64,000 nucleotides of DNA, taken from contig NZ_CP011412.1 in the NCBI RefSeq assembly GCF_001007875.1, positions 1,612,001-1,676,000 on the forward strand, read 5' to 3'. The position numbers and the translations under genes were made by a program. Shown here in pieces: positions 46,651-59,499 of the stretch. The notes beneath the pieces are model-generated. The model did not search any database. It was given only the letters and a program-made list of their open reading frames with translations, and was not told the DNA's origin. Source of the stretch: Sedimenticola thiotaurini. Lineage in GTDB: Bacteria; Pseudomonadota; Gammaproteobacteria; Chromatiales; Chromatiaceae. Within the stretch, counting starts at the first letter, position 1, and each line of letters starts with the position of its first letter.

Positions 46651-48824
46651 CGGGCGGCACTCCGTTCATGGCGGCGGTAGACCAGAACCGCCGGCACACC
46701 GCTGGCCAGCAGGAACAGCAGGAACAGCACCAGGGGCGCAATCACAGGCGGGTTCCAGGCCTGCTGCCGCGCGACACGGGTTGCCGGATCGATCCGTTTG
46801 TACTTGAGGGTATTGTTGGCCATCAGATTGGGTTTTACGTTTCCATACCAGTCGTGATAAAGCGAAAACGCCTTCGGATAGAAGCCCCAGATCCAGGGGG
46901 CATCATGGCGCAGGATATCCACCATGCGGTCGATGATCCGTTGCCGCTCCGGGCTGTTCTCCATGTTCTTCATCTGGTCGAACAGGGCGTTGAATTCAGG
47001 ATTGTTATAGTTGACCGCATTCTCCCCGGCATGCTCCACCTTGCCATTGGGACCATAAAGCAGGAACAGGAAATTTTCCGGATCCGGGTAGTCGGCATTC
47101 CAGCCGAACATGAACAGCTGGCCGGTCCCGGTGCGCAGTTTCTCCTGGAAACGATTGTAGTCAGTGGCCCGGATCACCAACTGAATGCCCAGCTTCTTGA
47201 ACTGTTTGCGCATCCAGTTGAGTTGCGCCTTGCTGTCCGGTCCGGCCGAGGCGGACTCGTAGTTGAGCACCAATGGCCGGCCGGTACGGATACTTTTACC
47301 GTTCGGGTAGCCTGCTTTGGCCAACAGGGCCCGCGCCTCGTCCAGCGACTTGCGCTTCGGCTTGCCATTCACCAGATCATAAACCACCGGATTGATCCCT
47401 TCCGGTCCCAAGCGGCTACCAAAGATACCGGGCGGCAAGGGACTGTGGGCCACCACGCCCCGGCCATTCAGGAAGATGGAGATGAACTCTTCGAAATTGA
47501 CCGCGATAGAGATAGCCTGGCGCAGATAGCGATTCTCTTCTGAATCACCGCCGATTACCGGATCGGCCATGTTGAATCCCAGATAGAAGATCGAGGTCTC
47601 CACTGCCGTGGCCAGCTGGATATGCCGCTCCTGCATCTCCTCGGTCAGACTGGCCTCCCCTCCGGCGCCGAAGCGGACTGCCTGATCAAAACTGTCAGAA
47701 TTGATGCCCGACGTGTCGTAGTAGCCCTGCAGAAACTTATTCCAGCGGGGAATGACCTCCTGCTCCAGACTGTAGACCGCCTTGTCCACCAACGGTAACG
47801 GTTTCCCCGCATCCGCCAGCATGCCGTTGTCGTGATCCTCCGGCTCCCCTTCAGATGGGTAGCTCTCTCCATGGAAGTTGGGGTTGCGGCTCAACACCAT
47901 ACGCAGGTTGGGATTGTTCTCCGTCAGCATGAAGGGGCCGGTTCCAATCGGATACCAGTTGAGGTTGATATTACGCCTGTCTAGCCCCGGCTGGCTGTAG
48001 AACAGATCCGCCTCCCAGGGCATGGGGGCGAAGAAGGTCATAGCGAGCCAGTAAGTGAACTGAGGATACTTGCCGTGCAGGCGAATCTTGAACCGATAGC
48101 GATCCAGTTGGGTAACACCGGCCATGGGGCGTGTCCTGAGATCAATAAATCCGGTGCTCTCCTCCTCGGCCGCCAACGCCCGGCTGAACTCAGCAAAACC
48201 GACAATATACTCCGACATGATGCTGGCGATCGGCGAGTGCAGCCGGGGATTGGCCAGCCGCTTGATCTGATAGATAAAATCCTCCGCGGTCGCCTCGCGG
48301 GTTCCGGTATGGGGGAAATCCGCCAGCGTATTGATCCCTTCGATATCATCCTCACTCAGGTGATGATAGCGATAGGCGCCCGAATCGTCTTTTGCCAGGG
48401 CCGGATGGGGTTGATAACGCATGCCCGGTTTGATCTCTATCTGGTACTCGCTGAACGCCACCTGGTCAGCTGCGGCATCCGCCGGCAGTGGATTACCCGC
48501 CTGATCGAAAAACTGTGGTTCCGGCACCTGCTCTGCCGCCAATGGCACCAGTTGATAGGGTCGCTTCAGAAAATGGTACTGGAGCGGTGGCTCGTAGATC
48601 TGGCCGATAAAGGCGTACTCATTGGCCGCATAGGAGCGGGCCGGATCGAGGTGCTTGGGACGTTCGGAGAACGAGCTGTAGAGGGTGTTGGAGTTCGCCT
48701 CGCTGGCGGGATAGGGCGCATTCCAGGCACGACCATCACAGCCGTTCAGCACGGTAACCAGCAACACAGCAACACAGCCGGCTAACAGCCCCTTACCGGG
48801 CCCTGTACGTCCCCTTGATGTCAC
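46647..48824 (-). CDS. Oligopeptide-type ABC solute-binding lipoprotein with C-terminal membrane anchor
   Basis: 725 residues from GTG 48824, which has a perfect GGAGGAG 4 bases upstream; the ATG at 48893 lacks a good site. The lipoprotein signal ends VLNGC (about 12-29). The SBP_bac_5 fold follows, with LYSSFSERPKHLDPARSY near the start and QLFMFGWNADYPDPENFLFLL later. The end carries a hydrophobic helix (about 693-716, LVLFLLFLLASGVPAVLVY) followed by basic YRRHERSAAR. The protein should be held in the inner membrane by its C-terminus as well as by lipid. The ligand is unknown. Confidence 0.9.
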   Translation of the reverse strand: MTSRGRTGPGKGLLAGCVAVLLVTVLNGCDGRAWNAPYPASEANSNTLYSSFSERPKHLDPARSYAANEYAFIGQIYEPPLQYHFLKRPYQLVPLAAEQVPEPQFFDQAGNPLPADAAADQVAFSEYQIEIKPGMRYQPHPALAKDDSGAYRYHHLSEDDIEGINTLADFPHTGTREATAEDFIYQIKRLANPRLHSPIASIMSEYIVGFAEFSRALAAEEESTGFIDLRTRPMAGVTQLDRYRFKIRLHGKYPQFTYWLAMTFFAPMPWEADLFYSQPGLDRRNINLNWYPIGTGPFMLTENNPNLRMVLSRNPNFHGESYPSEGEPEDHDNGMLADAGKPLPLVDKAVYSLEQEVIPRWNKFLQGYYDTSGINSDSFDQAVRFGAGGEASLTEEMQERHIQLATAVETSIFYLGFNMADPVIGGDSEENRYLRQAISIAVNFEEFISIFLNGRGVVAHSPLPPGIFGSRLGPEGINPVVYDLVNGKPKRKSLDEARALLAKAGYPNGKSIRTGRPLVLNYESASAGPDSKAQLNWMRKQFKKLGIQLVIRATDYNRFQEKLRTGTGQLFMFGWNADYPDPENFLFLLYGPNGKVEHAGENAVNYNNPEFNALFDQMKNMENSPERQRIIDRMVDILRHDAPWIWGFYPKAFSLYHDWYGNVKPNLMANNTLKYKRIDPATRVARQQAWNPPVIAPLVLFLLFLLASGVPAVLVYRRHERSAAR

Positions 48825-49071
48825 TTTTCTCCTCCGCTGCCGGTTCTTATTGTTGATCCCACAATAGGCAACACAACAATGCCTGATATCCATTCAACAA
48901 CAGGTGCTGACCAAAACCTGCTGCCAGAGTGGCAGCATATATTAGAACAGACCAACAAAAAACCGTCCGGTTCTTTTCGGATCGCCCCTTTTCCGGTACC
49001 TTAGAGGTGTTCGACGCACCCAAAGCCGGGCGCACATAGACTCTCTTTTCTACGAAGTTCAAGGAATTTAC

Positions 49072-49848
49072 ATGGGTTTCCTACAAGATAAACGCATCCT
49101 TATCGTTGGCGTCGCCAGTAACCGTTCTATCGCCTGGGGAACCGCCCAGGCCATGCATCGAGAGGGGGCGCAACTGGCGTTTACCGCACAGGGCGACAAG
49201 CTGTTGGAGCGGGTACGGAAAATGGCCGCAGAGCTGGATTCCGATATTGTCCTGCCGCTGGATGTCACCTCTGATGAACAGATCGATAACGTGTTCAGCG
49301 AGCTTGCCAAGCAGTGGGATGGTCTGGATGGCATTGTTCATTCAGTCGGCTTCGCTCCCCGGGATCAACTGGAAGGAAGCTATATCGATTCAGTCACCCG
49401 GGAAGGCTTCAGCATCGCTCACGATATCAGCGCCTACAGCTTTGCCGCACTGGCCAAAGCCGGTCGGTCCATGATGCAGGGGCGGAACGGCGCACTGATC
49501 ACCATGAGCTATCTGGGAGCGGTACGCACCATCCCCAATTACAACGTCATGGGGGTGGCCAAGGCGAGCCTGGAAGCCAGTGTTAAATACATGGCAGACT
49601 CGCTAGGCCCGGAGGGAACCCGGGTCAACGCCATCTCGGCCGGTCCGATCCGCACCCTTGCCGCATCCGGCATCAGCGGATTCAAGGGCATGCTGGCGGA
49701 GGCGGAAAAGAAAAATCCGTTGCGACGCAATGTCACCATTGAGGAGGTAGGCAATGCGGCCGCCTTCCTCTGTTCCGATCTGGCATCCGGCATTACCGGC
49801 GATATCCTCTATGTGGATTCCGGCTACCATATCGTCGGCATGGCCTGA
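49072..49848 (+). CDS. fabI: Enoyl-[acyl-carrier-protein] reductase FabI
   Basis: 258 residues. The NADH-binding start [20 protein letters not shown] is typical FabI. The catalytic tyrosines lie around [19 protein letters not shown], with the active Lys in [30 protein letters not shown] and DSGYHIVGM follow. It performs the last step of fatty acid elongation and is the classical triclosan target. Monocistronic, AAGGA ribosome binding site, own terminator at 49944-49979. Confidence 0.98.
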   Translation: MGFLQDKRILIVGVASNRSIAWGTAQAMHREGAQLAFTAQGDKLLERVRKMAAELDSDIVLPLDVTSDEQIDNVFSELAKQWDGLDGIVHSVGFAPRDQLEGSYIDSVTREGFSIAHDISAYSFAALAKAGRSMMQGRNGALITMSYLGAVRTIPNYNVMGVAKASLEASVKYMADSLGPEGTRVNAISAGPIRTLAASGISGFKGMLAEAEKKNPLRRNVTIEEVGNAAAFLCSDLASGITGDILYVDSGYHIVGMA

Positions 49849-49943
49849 CACCGGTAATCGTCGTCCGGTGAGTCGTGGACGGTCGTAGAACGGCAGCCGG
49901 CTTGCTGTTGGATAATTCAAACGCTGTACGATCGCCCCATAAA

Positions 49944-49979
49944 AAACCGCCCACTCCACAACCGTGCAGTGGGCGGTTT
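49944..49979. terminator. Bidirectional terminator between fabI and ppiD
   Basis: A perfect 12-bp stem AAACCGCCCACT/AGTGGGCGGTTT with a 12-nt loop. A run of A precedes it and a run of T follows, so it can end both convergent transcripts. Confidence 0.9.
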
Positions 49980-49995
49980 CATTTTTTGCACCGGG

Positions 49996-51912
49996 TTACT
50001 CGGTTGCCTGATCAGTAATCACCACGTCTGCTGACGCGCGTAGATTATTCTGCAGGTGCTGGAAATAACTCTTACCGCGCGACTCTGTCATCACCCGGTT
50101 CAGCACATCCTCACCCCCCACTTCAGCAGCCTCTTCCAGACTGCCATCAATCACCTTGTGGAGAGCGATCAGGGCCAAATCGCCATTGCTGAGCGCCAAC
50201 TGGCCATAGACCGGCTGATCGCCTGTTGGATGGGGCATCATGAACAGGTGACCAAGCAGATCTGCCGGTATATCCTGCTCATCACGGCTAACCACTTTGC
50301 GGGGATTGAGTTGCGCCCCCTTGTCGGCGGCCACAGTCGCCAGAGTCTCCCCCTGAGAAAGCCGGTTCACCCACTCCGCGCCTTGCTGGGTTGCCAGTTC
50401 CATGGCTTTCTCAAGCCGCAGTTTATCCACGATGGACTGCTTTACCTGGTCCAGGGTTTTAACTGCCGCCTCTTCATGTTCCAGAACCCGCAGCACCAGT
50501 ACATGTTCCGGGTTCAGCTCGATCGCTTCACTGTTATTGCCCGATACCAGCACATCGTCACTGAATGCGGCGGCTATGACCTTGGGAGCCCCCAACATGC
50601 CTTCCCCACCATTGCGGGTAATCCAGTCACTCTCTTTAAGTTCCATGCCCAGGTCATCTGCTGCTGGCTGCAGGCTATGGGGTTCCTCGTAAGCGATGTT
50701 ACCGAGTCGTTCGGCATATTCGTAAAACAGACGCTCTGCCTCGGATTTCAGGTAGGCCTTCTTCACTTCATCTTTCGCCTCAGCAAAAGATTTGCCAGCG
50801 GGCTCGCGAATGTCGGTCAACTTAATAATGTGGAAACCGAAAGGTGTACGCACCAGGTCACTGACCTCACCCGGTTTAAGCTTGAACACCACTTCATCAA
50901 ACGCAGATTCCATCACGCCGGTTTCAAAAAAACCGAGATCACCACCCTGGTCTGCCGACCCGGGATCCTGTGACAACTCTTTCGCAACAGCGGCAAAATC
51001 TTCGCCATTACGTACCCGCTCCAGTGCCGCCTGGGCCAGGCTCTGTGCCTGATCGATAGTCGCCTGGTCACTCCCCTCATCAACCGCTATCAGGATATGG
51101 CTGGCGCGACGCTGTTCAGCCGTCTTGTAGAGGGACTGATGCTGTTCGTAATAAGCCTGCAGGTCTTCCTCGGTGCTTGTCAGGGTCTTGGCAATACTGT
51201 CGATATCCAGATCCAGGTAGCTGATCTTGACCCGCTCCGGCGCCATGAACTCGTCCTGGTGTGCAGCGTAGTAAGCTTCAACAGATTGGTCACTCACCTC
51301 TACATTTTCAAGAAAATTCTCGGCCGGCAGAACCAGGTATTCGAAATCGCGGCGCTGAAGCCTCAACTTTACCAGACTGGTCATTTCTGACTTGGTGGTG
51401 AACTCGGAGTCGCTGACAGCCTTGGAGAGCTGCTCACTGACCAGCCCCCGGCGGACCTGTTCAACAAATCCGGCCTGCGTCTGGCCCTGCAGCCGCAGAG
51501 CACGTTCAAAGGCCTCCTGGTTGAAACGGCCGTCCACCCGGAAAGCAGGGATCGACACAATGACCTGCTTGACCAGATCATCACCAACCCGCAGGCCCAG
51601 CTCATCCGACTTCTGCAACAGCAGGCTGTTGCGGATCATCATCTGCAGCACATCCTGTCTCAGTTTCTTCTCGTCGATCATCTCCGGGCGGTAATCATCA
51701 CCCAGTCGCTGGCGAAGATTTTCCCGAAAATCCCGATAACCGTTGTCAAATTCCCGCTGGGTAATCTCCTGACCATTCACCGTTGCGGCTACGGGTTCGG
51801 AACCACCACCCAGATAGGAGTTAATACCGAAAAGCGCAAAGGGCACACTGATAAGGATAACTATGAACCAGGCGATCACTCCCTGGGCTCGTTCCCTGAT
51901 GGACTGAAGCAT
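49996..51912 (-). CDS. ppiD: Periplasmic folding chaperone PpiD
   Basis: 638 residues. The N-terminus MLQSIRERAQGVIAWFIVIL gives a short cytoplasmic piece and one transmembrane helix (about 13-32). The SurA_N-like chaperone region (about 40-190) precedes a parvulin PpiC domain (about 265-360, RRASHILIAVDEGSDQATID and GFFETGVMESAFDEVVF). A long C-terminal region completes it. PpiD works at the exit of the Sec translocon. It is separated from the upstream tRNA genes by a terminator, so it probably has its own promoter in the 25 bases around 51912-51937 or depends on read-through. Confidence 0.95.
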   Translation of the reverse strand: MLQSIRERAQGVIAWFIVILISVPFALFGINSYLGGGSEPVAATVNGQEITQREFDNGYRDFRENLRQRLGDDYRPEMIDEKKLRQDVLQMMIRNSLLLQKSDELGLRVGDDLVKQVIVSIPAFRVDGRFNQEAFERALRLQGQTQAGFVEQVRRGLVSEQLSKAVSDSEFTTKSEMTSLVKLRLQRRDFEYLVLPAENFLENVEVSDQSVEAYYAAHQDEFMAPERVKISYLDLDIDSIAKTLTSTEEDLQAYYEQHQSLYKTAEQRRASHILIAVDEGSDQATIDQAQSLAQAALERVRNGEDFAAVAKELSQDPGSADQGGDLGFFETGVMESAFDEVVFKLKPGEVSDLVRTPFGFHIIKLTDIREPAGKSFAEAKDEVKKAYLKSEAERLFYEYAERLGNIAYEEPHSLQPAADDLGMELKESDWITRNGGEGMLGAPKVIAAAFSDDVLVSGNNSEAIELNPEHVLVLRVLEHEEAAVKTLDQVKQSIVDKLRLEKAMELATQQGAEWVNRLSQGETLATVAADKGAQLNPRKVVSRDEQDIPADLLGHLFMMPHPTGDQPVYGQLALSNGDLALIALHKVIDGSLEEAAEVGGEDVLNRVMTESRGKSYFQHLQNNLRASADVVITDQATE

Positions 51913-51936
51913 GACGTACCTGAAAGTCTGGACAGT

Positions 51937-51968
51937 AAAAGAAAACGGGGTATCCCAAGGATACCCCG
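51937..51968 (-). terminator. Rho-independent terminator of the hupB/tRNA transcript
   Basis: On the minus strand CGGGGTATCC-TTG-GGATACCCCG, a perfect 10-bp stem with a 3-nt loop, is followed by TTTTCTTTT. It is 14 bases after the tRNA-Asp 3' end. Confidence 0.88.
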
Positions 51969-51982
51969 CGTCTTCTCACCTA

Positions 51983-52059
51983 TGGCGGAGCGGACGGGGC
52001 TCGAACCCGCGACCCCCGGCGTGACAGGCCGGTATTCTAACCATCTGAACTACCGCTCC
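51983..52059 (-). tRNA. tRNA-Asp (anticodon GTC)
   Basis: 77 nt with encoded CCA. The sequence starts GGAGCGGTAGTTCAG, has the anticodon loop CCTGTCACG, and the T-arm GGTTCGAGC. It closely matches E. coli tRNA-Asp. It follows tRNA-Val after 5 bases. Confidence 0.97.
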
Positions 52060-52064
52060 GAAAA

Positions 52065-52140
52065 TGGTGGGTGCTGAGGGGATCGAACCCCCGACCCTCG
52101 CCTTGTAAGGGCGATGCTCTCCCAGCTGAGCTAAGCACCC
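52065..52140 (-). tRNA. tRNA-Val (anticodon TAC)
   Basis: 76 nt with encoded CCA. It starts GGGTGCTTAGCTCAGC, has the anticodon loop CTTACAAG and T-arm GGTTCGATC. Its 5' end lies only 12 bases after the hupB stop codon, so it is likely cut from the hupB message. Confidence 0.97.
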
Positions 52141-52152
52141 GCTGAAGGCGCG

Positions 52153-52425
52153 CTAGTTTACGGCATCCTTCAGGGCTTTTCCAGCCTTGAATGAAGGATT
52201 TTTCGAGGCCTTGATCTCGATGGTAGCGCCGGTCTGCGGGTTCCGACCAGTGCGCGCTGCCCGCTCACGCACAGAGAAAGAACCGAACCCGATGACTGAT
52301 ACTTGATCTCCGCTTTTCAGCGCTTCGGTGATAGCTGCAATCATGCCATCCAGTGCGCGTCCGGCGGCTGCCTTCGATATGTCTGCAGAATCTGCCATCG
52401 CGTCGATCAGTTCCGTCTTGTTCAT
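52153..52425 (-). CDS. hupB: DNA-binding protein HU-beta
   Basis: 90 residues, full length. [20 protein letters not shown] and the DNA-binding arm [20 protein letters not shown] with the Pro of the beta-ribbon tip, then [16 protein letters not shown] bends and compacts the chromosome. It sits between lon and ppiD as in most relatives. The stop (TAG) is 12 bases before tRNA-Val. Confidence 0.98.
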   Translation of the reverse strand: MNKTELIDAMADSADISKAAAGRALDGMIAAITEALKSGDQVSVIGFGSFSVRERAARTGRNPQTGATIEIKASKNPSFKAGKALKDAVN

Positions 52426-52767
52426 TAATAGTCTCCCCTAGGGTCTATAATCAAGGCGCTGTAATTAGCGCATGTAAATACTTTCATCGGTTACCGTTAC
52501 AGGTGCGCGAAACGGGGTCAATTTATACCAGTGGCCCCGAAGAAGTGTCAAGCTAACTCATCCCAAAAGCCTAATTTAATGCGGTTTCCAGAGGAATCGA
52601 CGCCCGATTCACCTCTGGCATGGCCAGTAATGAGAGAGCCGACCTGCGCGACCGGACACCTATCTCGTCCGTTCACACAGATCGGCAGGTTGAAAAACCA
52701 CCACCCGGGCCCGCCAAATCGTACCTGACAACGATTATGGCACGGACCAACAAGTTACTACCATGAA
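52426..52767. other. Intergenic region lon-hupB
   Basis: 342 bases with no credible gene. It holds the hupB promoter at 52522-52551. The lon-proximal half (52570-52767) shows no clear terminator or other element. ORFs found here on the plus strand are short and without any family character. Confidence 0.6.
52522..52551 (-). promoter_or_regulatory. Sigma-70 promoter of hupB
   Basis: Minus strand: -35 TTGACA (52546-52551), 18-bp spacer, -10 TATAAA (52522-52527) with a TG extended -10. The predicted transcript has a leader of about 90 bases before the hupB ATG. Confidence 0.75.
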
Positions 52768-55218
<2,451 letters not shown>

Positions 55219-55344
55219 GCAGGGTACTCCTTCTGTTGCGGCCTATTGGCTGATACAAGTCAGCAAGACAGTGGCCCGTCAATCTGACCAATTACCCAAT
55301 AGTGCTGAATTGGTGGCGGCAATGAAAATCCTGCCGTTCATGGG

Positions 55345-55374
55345 ATGGTGGGGGCTTAAACGAAATATTTCAAG
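55345..55374 (-). promoter_or_regulatory. Sigma-32-type heat-shock promoter of lon
   Basis: Minus strand: -35 CTTGAAA (55368-55374), 14-bp spacer, -10 CCCCACCAT (55345-55353) against the consensus CCCCATNTA. It is about 125 bases upstream of the lon ATG. lon is a heat-shock gene in E. coli, so the location fits. Confidence 0.6.
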
Positions 55375-55460
55375 TTATTCGGCAGTGCGCTTTGTAGGGT
55401 AATAACCGGCACCCGACCCCCGGCACTGCCCAAGCAAGAGCCCAGGCATACCCTGGACAG

Positions 55461-55497
55461 AAAAAAACCGCTGTGCAGCCAGGCCGACCAGCGGTTT
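55461..55497 (-). terminator. Rho-independent terminator of clpX
   Basis: Minus strand: AAACCGCTG pairs with CAGCGGTTT over a 15-nt loop, then T residues (seven in total). It begins 53 bases after the clpX stop. Confidence 0.85.
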
Positions 55498-55549
55498 CCA
55501 TGCCGCGGACAGGATGCCTCGGCACCCCGCCGCCATCAGTTTGCACCGT

Positions 55550-56821
55550 TCAGTCAGCGGCAACCATCTTTTGCTCACCACCTTCATAGATGATGTACGG
55601 ATCCGATTCGCCGGTGATGACCGCCTCGTCCACCACCACCTTGGAGACATTCTCCAGCGATGGCAGGTCGTACATGGTATCCAGCAGCACCTGCTCCATA
55701 ATGGTTCGCAGACCACGTGCACCGGTTTTCCGCTCCATCGCCTTGCGTGCGATCGCAGACAGGGCATCCGGCCGGAACTCCAGCTCGCAGTCTTCCATAT
55801 CAAACAGCCGATGATACTGTTTCACCAATGCATTCTTGGGTTCTGTCAGAATCCGTACCAATGCCTCTTCGTCCAGCTCCTCAAGCGTAGCCACGACCGG
55901 TAACCGGCCGACAAATTCTGGAATCAGGCCGTACTGGATCAGATCCTCCGGTTCCACATTGGTCAGGATCTCGCCCACCTTGCGGGATACATCCTTGCTG
56001 TGTACTTCGGCTGAGAAACCAATCCCACCCTTCTCGGAGCGGTTGCGGATCACCTTGTCCAGACCGGCGAAGGCGCCCCCAACCACGAACAGGATATTGG
56101 AGGTATCGACCTGCAGAAACTCCTGCTGGGGATGCTTGCGGCCACCCTGGGGCGGGACCGAGGCGACCGTGCCTTCGATCAGCTTCAGCAGCGCCTGCTG
56201 TACGCCCTCACCCGAGACATCACGGGTAATGGAAGGATTATCGGATTTACGGGAAATCTTATCGATTTCATCGATGTAGACAATACCGGTCTGGGCCTTT
56301 TCGACGTCGTAATCGCACTTCTGCAACAGCTTCTGAATGATATTTTCGACGTCCTCACCCACATAGCCCGCTTCGGTGAGCGTTGTGGCATCCGCGATGG
56401 TGAAAGGCACATTGAGCATGCGCGCCAGAGTTTCAGCCAGCAGGGTCTTACCGGAACCGGTCGGGCCTATCAGCAGAATATTGCTCTTGGCAATCTCCAC
56501 CTCATCCTTGTTTCTGCTGGTATCAAGCCGCTTATAGTGGTTATACACAGCAACCGACAGCACTTTCTTTGCCCGGGCCTGACCAATTACGTATTGATCC
56601 AGCAAGGCACTCAGTTCGTGGGGCTTGGGCAGTTTTCCAGCGGTTTCCACACCGCCTTCCTGCATCTCCTCACGAATAATATCGTTACATAACTCAACAC
56701 ATTCATCACAGATGAATACTGATGGGCCGGCGATCAGCTTACGAACTTCATGCTGGCTCTTTCCGCAGAAAGAGCAATAAAGCAATTTGCCGTCATCGCC
56801 TCTTGTCTTGTCATCACCCAT
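55550..56821 (-). CDS. clpX: ATP-dependent Clp protease ATP-binding subunit ClpX
   Basis: 423 residues. The N-terminal C4 zinc finger ([11 protein letters not shown] and [10 protein letters not shown], about 15-43) binds substrates and adaptors. The AAA+ domain has the Walker [16 protein letters not shown] and Walker [12 protein letters not shown], with a pore-loop [17 protein letters not shown] and [19 protein letters not shown] are typical of the C-terminal part, and the ClpP-contact loop IGFS follows GGIGFS. It unfolds substrates for ClpP. It is 173 bases downstream of clpP. Confidence 0.98.
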   Translation of the reverse strand: MGDDKTRGDDGKLLYCSFCGKSQHEVRKLIAGPSVFICDECVELCNDIIREEMQEGGVETAGKLPKPHELSALLDQYVIGQARAKKVLSVAVYNHYKRLDTSRNKDEVEIAKSNILLIGPTGSGKTLLAETLARMLNVPFTIADATTLTEAGYVGEDVENIIQKLLQKCDYDVEKAQTGIVYIDEIDKISRKSDNPSITRDVSGEGVQQALLKLIEGTVASVPPQGGRKHPQQEFLQVDTSNILFVVGGAFAGLDKVIRNRSEKGGIGFSAEVHSKDVSRKVGEILTNVEPEDLIQYGLIPEFVGRLPVVATLEELDEEALVRILTEPKNALVKQYHRLFDMEDCELEFRPDALSAIARKAMERKTGARGLRTIMEQVLLDTMYDLPSLENVSKVVVDEAVITGESDPYIIYEGGEQKMVAAD

Positions 56822-56994
56822 GAACCCATCCTCTCGGTATTTCGGTCAATCCGCTCTTACTCATAGATCAATGTATAAAGCCGATCGAGCTTCATTACAA
56901 CCCCTCAACAGGTAATCCCATTTGCTCAATAGCTTGGGGAGTTGCTGGAATATATCTAAATTTATCAAATAAAACAGCGGGTTAATAGCGCTAT

Positions 56995-57633
56995 TTACTC
57001 AGTGGCAGAGGGACGACGACTCAGTACCTGATCAATCAGTCCATAGGCGACTGCATCCTCGCCACTCATGAAGTTGTCCCGATCAGTATCTTGACTGATG
57101 GTCTCAAGGGACTGACCGGTGTGGGTCGCCATTATCTGATTCAGCCGATCACGCAGCAGAAGGATCTCCTTGGCGTGGATCTCGATATCCGTTGCCTGAC
57201 CCTGGAAGCCGCCCAAGGGCTGGTGGATCATCATCCGGGAGTTGGGCAGGCAGTAGCGTTTGCCTTTCTCACCCCCGGCCAGCAGTAATGCCCCCATGCT
57301 GGCCGCCTGGCCGATACACATGGTACTGACATGGGGCTTTACAAACTGCATGGTGTCATAGATTGCCAGACCGGCACTCACGGAGCCACCCGGAGAGTTG
57401 ATATAGATGTGGATATCCTTATCCGGATTCTCAGACTCCAGGAAAAGCAACTGGGCCACAATCAGGTTGGCCATGTTGTCTTCCACCTGACCGACCAGAA
57501 AAATCACCCGCTCCTTGAGCAGCCGCGAGTAGATATCGTAGGAGCGTTCTCCACGGGAGGTCTGCTCGACCACCATGGGAATCAATCCCAGATTTGTTGC
57601 ATCCAATCCGCCTGTTTTTCGTAAGTCGGTCAT
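56995..57633 (-). CDS. clpP: ATP-dependent Clp protease proteolytic subunit ClpP
   Basis: 212 residues. The nucleophilic Ser is in [16 protein letters not shown], the His in [17 protein letters not shown] and the Asp in [21 protein letters not shown] short propeptide-like N-terminus precedes [20 protein letters not shown]. It is the proteolytic chamber for ClpX and ClpA. It follows tig by 26 bases and so is likely co-transcribed with it. Confidence 0.98.
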   Translation of the reverse strand: MTDLRKTGGLDATNLGLIPMVVEQTSRGERSYDIYSRLLKERVIFLVGQVEDNMANLIVAQLLFLESENPDKDIHIYINSPGGSVSAGLAIYDTMQFVKPHVSTMCIGQAASMGALLLAGGEKGKRYCLPNSRMMIHQPLGGFQGQATDIEIHAKEILLLRDRLNQIMATHTGQSLETISQDTDRDNFMSGEDAVAYGLIDQVLSRRPSATE

Positions 57634-57659
57634 ACTGAATTGATCCTTATATCCTGCCT

Positions 57660-58985
57660 TTATTCGTCTGCCGCTTCCGCATCAGGGGCTGCCGGATTCA
57701 TCACCTCATCAAAGGTCTTGGTGACATCCTCAACCTTGACCTGATCCAGCACCCAATCAACCACCTGGTCCTCTAGAACCAGATTCTGGATACCCGAAAG
57801 CTGCTCCTTATTGCCATAGTAGTAATCGATAACCTGCTGAGGCTCTTCGTAAGTCTGGGCAAACTCTTCGATCCGCTGACGTACCCGATCCTCATCAACC
57901 TCGATACTATTACTGCTTACCACCTCGGCAATTATAAGCCCAAGAGTAACACGTTTCTTGGCCTGGTCCTCAAACAACTCAACCGGCAGATTAATGTTGT
58001 TTCCCTGGCCACCCTGGGCCAGGTTGGCCTTGGTCTGCTGCAGCAACACCTCTGCTTCCCGCTTGACCAATGCTTTCGGCACATCCAGCTTATTCGCCTC
58101 CAGCAGCGCATCCATGGCCTGCTCCTTGACCTGGTTGCGGATCTTGTCTTCAAGCTCACGAGTCATATTGGCCCGGATCTCTCTGTAGAATCCCTCCACA
58201 CCATCTTCCTTGATGCCGAAGGCCTTGATGAACTCCTCATTAACTTCGGGTAATACCGATTCGGAGACCTTGGTCACCTCAACCTCGAACTTGGCGGGTT
58301 TGCCAGCCAGATGCTCGGCGCGGTAATCCTCGGGGAAGGTCAGTTCCAGGGTGCGGGATTCACCGGCCTTGGCGCCGACCAAGCCCTCTTCAAAACCCTC
58401 AATCATCCCGTGGGAACCCAACTCCAGGGGTACGCCGTCTGCCGAACCACCTTCAAAAGCTTCGCCATCGATATAGCCTTTGAAATTGACCGTCACCTGA
58501 TCACCTTCCTGCGCAGCACGATCAACCTCACTCCAGGTCACCCGTTGCTTGCGCAGTTTCTCCACCATGTTGTTCAGATCATCATCGGTCACCTCAACCA
58601 CGGGGCGCTGCACTGTCGCGTCGCCGAGGGGGTTGAGAGAAACCTCCGGCATTACTTCAAATACCGCCACGTAGGCCAGCCCTTCATCCGCTGCCTTTTC
58701 GACTGGCTCGATAGAGGGCTCGCCGGCAGGATTGAGCTTCTCCTGCATCAGTGCTTCAAAATAGCTGGACTGCACCAGATCACCAAACACTTCCTGCTTG
58801 GCATCGTTGGAAAAACGCTTGCGCACTACTGACAGAGGTACCTTGCCAGGGCGAAAACCGTCCAACCTGACGGTCCGCGCAATCTCTTTCAGTCGCTTCT
58901 CCACCGCCTGATTTACTTTCTCAGCGGGGAGTTCAACTGTCATACGACGCTCAAGCCCTTCACTCGATTCAACCGAAACTTGCAT
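57660..58985 (-). CDS. tig: Trigger factor
   Basis: 441 residues. The ribosome-binding domain (about 1-115) contains the signature [15 protein letters not shown]. The FKBP-type PPIase domain (about 150-235) has [18 protein letters not shown], and the C-terminal chaperone arms run to residue 430. It is the ribosome-associated folding chaperone, and first gene of the tig-clpP-clpX set. Confidence 0.97.
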   Translation of the reverse strand: MQVSVESSEGLERRMTVELPAEKVNQAVEKRLKEIARTVRLDGFRPGKVPLSVVRKRFSNDAKQEVFGDLVQSSYFEALMQEKLNPAGEPSIEPVEKAADEGLAYVAVFEVMPEVSLNPLGDATVQRPVVEVTDDDLNNMVEKLRKQRVTWSEVDRAAQEGDQVTVNFKGYIDGEAFEGGSADGVPLELGSHGMIEGFEEGLVGAKAGESRTLELTFPEDYRAEHLAGKPAKFEVEVTKVSESVLPEVNEEFIKAFGIKEDGVEGFYREIRANMTRELEDKIRNQVKEQAMDALLEANKLDVPKALVKREAEVLLQQTKANLAQGGQGNNINLPVELFEDQAKKRVTLGLIIAEVVSSNSIEVDEDRVRQRIEEFAQTYEEPQQVIDYYYGNKEQLSGIQNLVLEDQVVDWVLDQVKVEDVTKTFDEVMNPAAPDAEAADE

Positions 58986-59414
58986 GAAAACCTCTTCTGG
59001 CAGTATTTGCTGCCATTCCTCTGTCTTAAGTTAAAAGTGGCTACCACTGACGCAGCAACCGAAAACTCGCCCCATTCAGGGCAGATAACCGGCCCGGGAC
59101 TGAAAAATCCGGGCCTTTCAAACCTACCTGCCAAACTCAGAAAATTGCCACCAACCCCATGTAAATCAATCCATTAGGTAGCTACTGTTGGTACCAAAAA
59201 GCACGCTGCCATTGGCAAATTAGCCGGTTATTGTACCTAAAAACAACCACTATTAAAGCGCATTTTGTCGTCTTCACCGGATCGTGAACGACTGGCACGG
59301 CGGGACATCTGTCCTGATACGGCAATACAGGCAACTGTGAACATATGGACACGTTCTGAATTGATCGTCCTGGGCAGGAACCTGAGACCGGGAAAGGGCG
59401 CTCAATTGTGAGAA
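58986..59414. other. Intergenic region tRNA-Leu to tig
   Basis: 429 bases without a supportable gene. The part next to tig (58986-59060) is AT-richer and probably holds the tig promoter, though no clear -35/-10 pair stands out. A GGCCCGG/CCGGGCC hairpin (59091-59115) sits in the middle without a T-run on the tig strand. An antisense ORF covering 59182-59562 runs across the tRNA and is not a gene. Confidence 0.55.

Positions 59415-59499
<85 letters not shown>

Larger units (their letters stand above)
55219..55549. other. Intergenic region clpX-lon
   Basis: 331 bases without a gene. It holds the clpX terminator (55461-55497) and, nearer lon, a heat-shock-type promoter (55345-55374). The remaining bases show no element. 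Confidence 0.65.
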
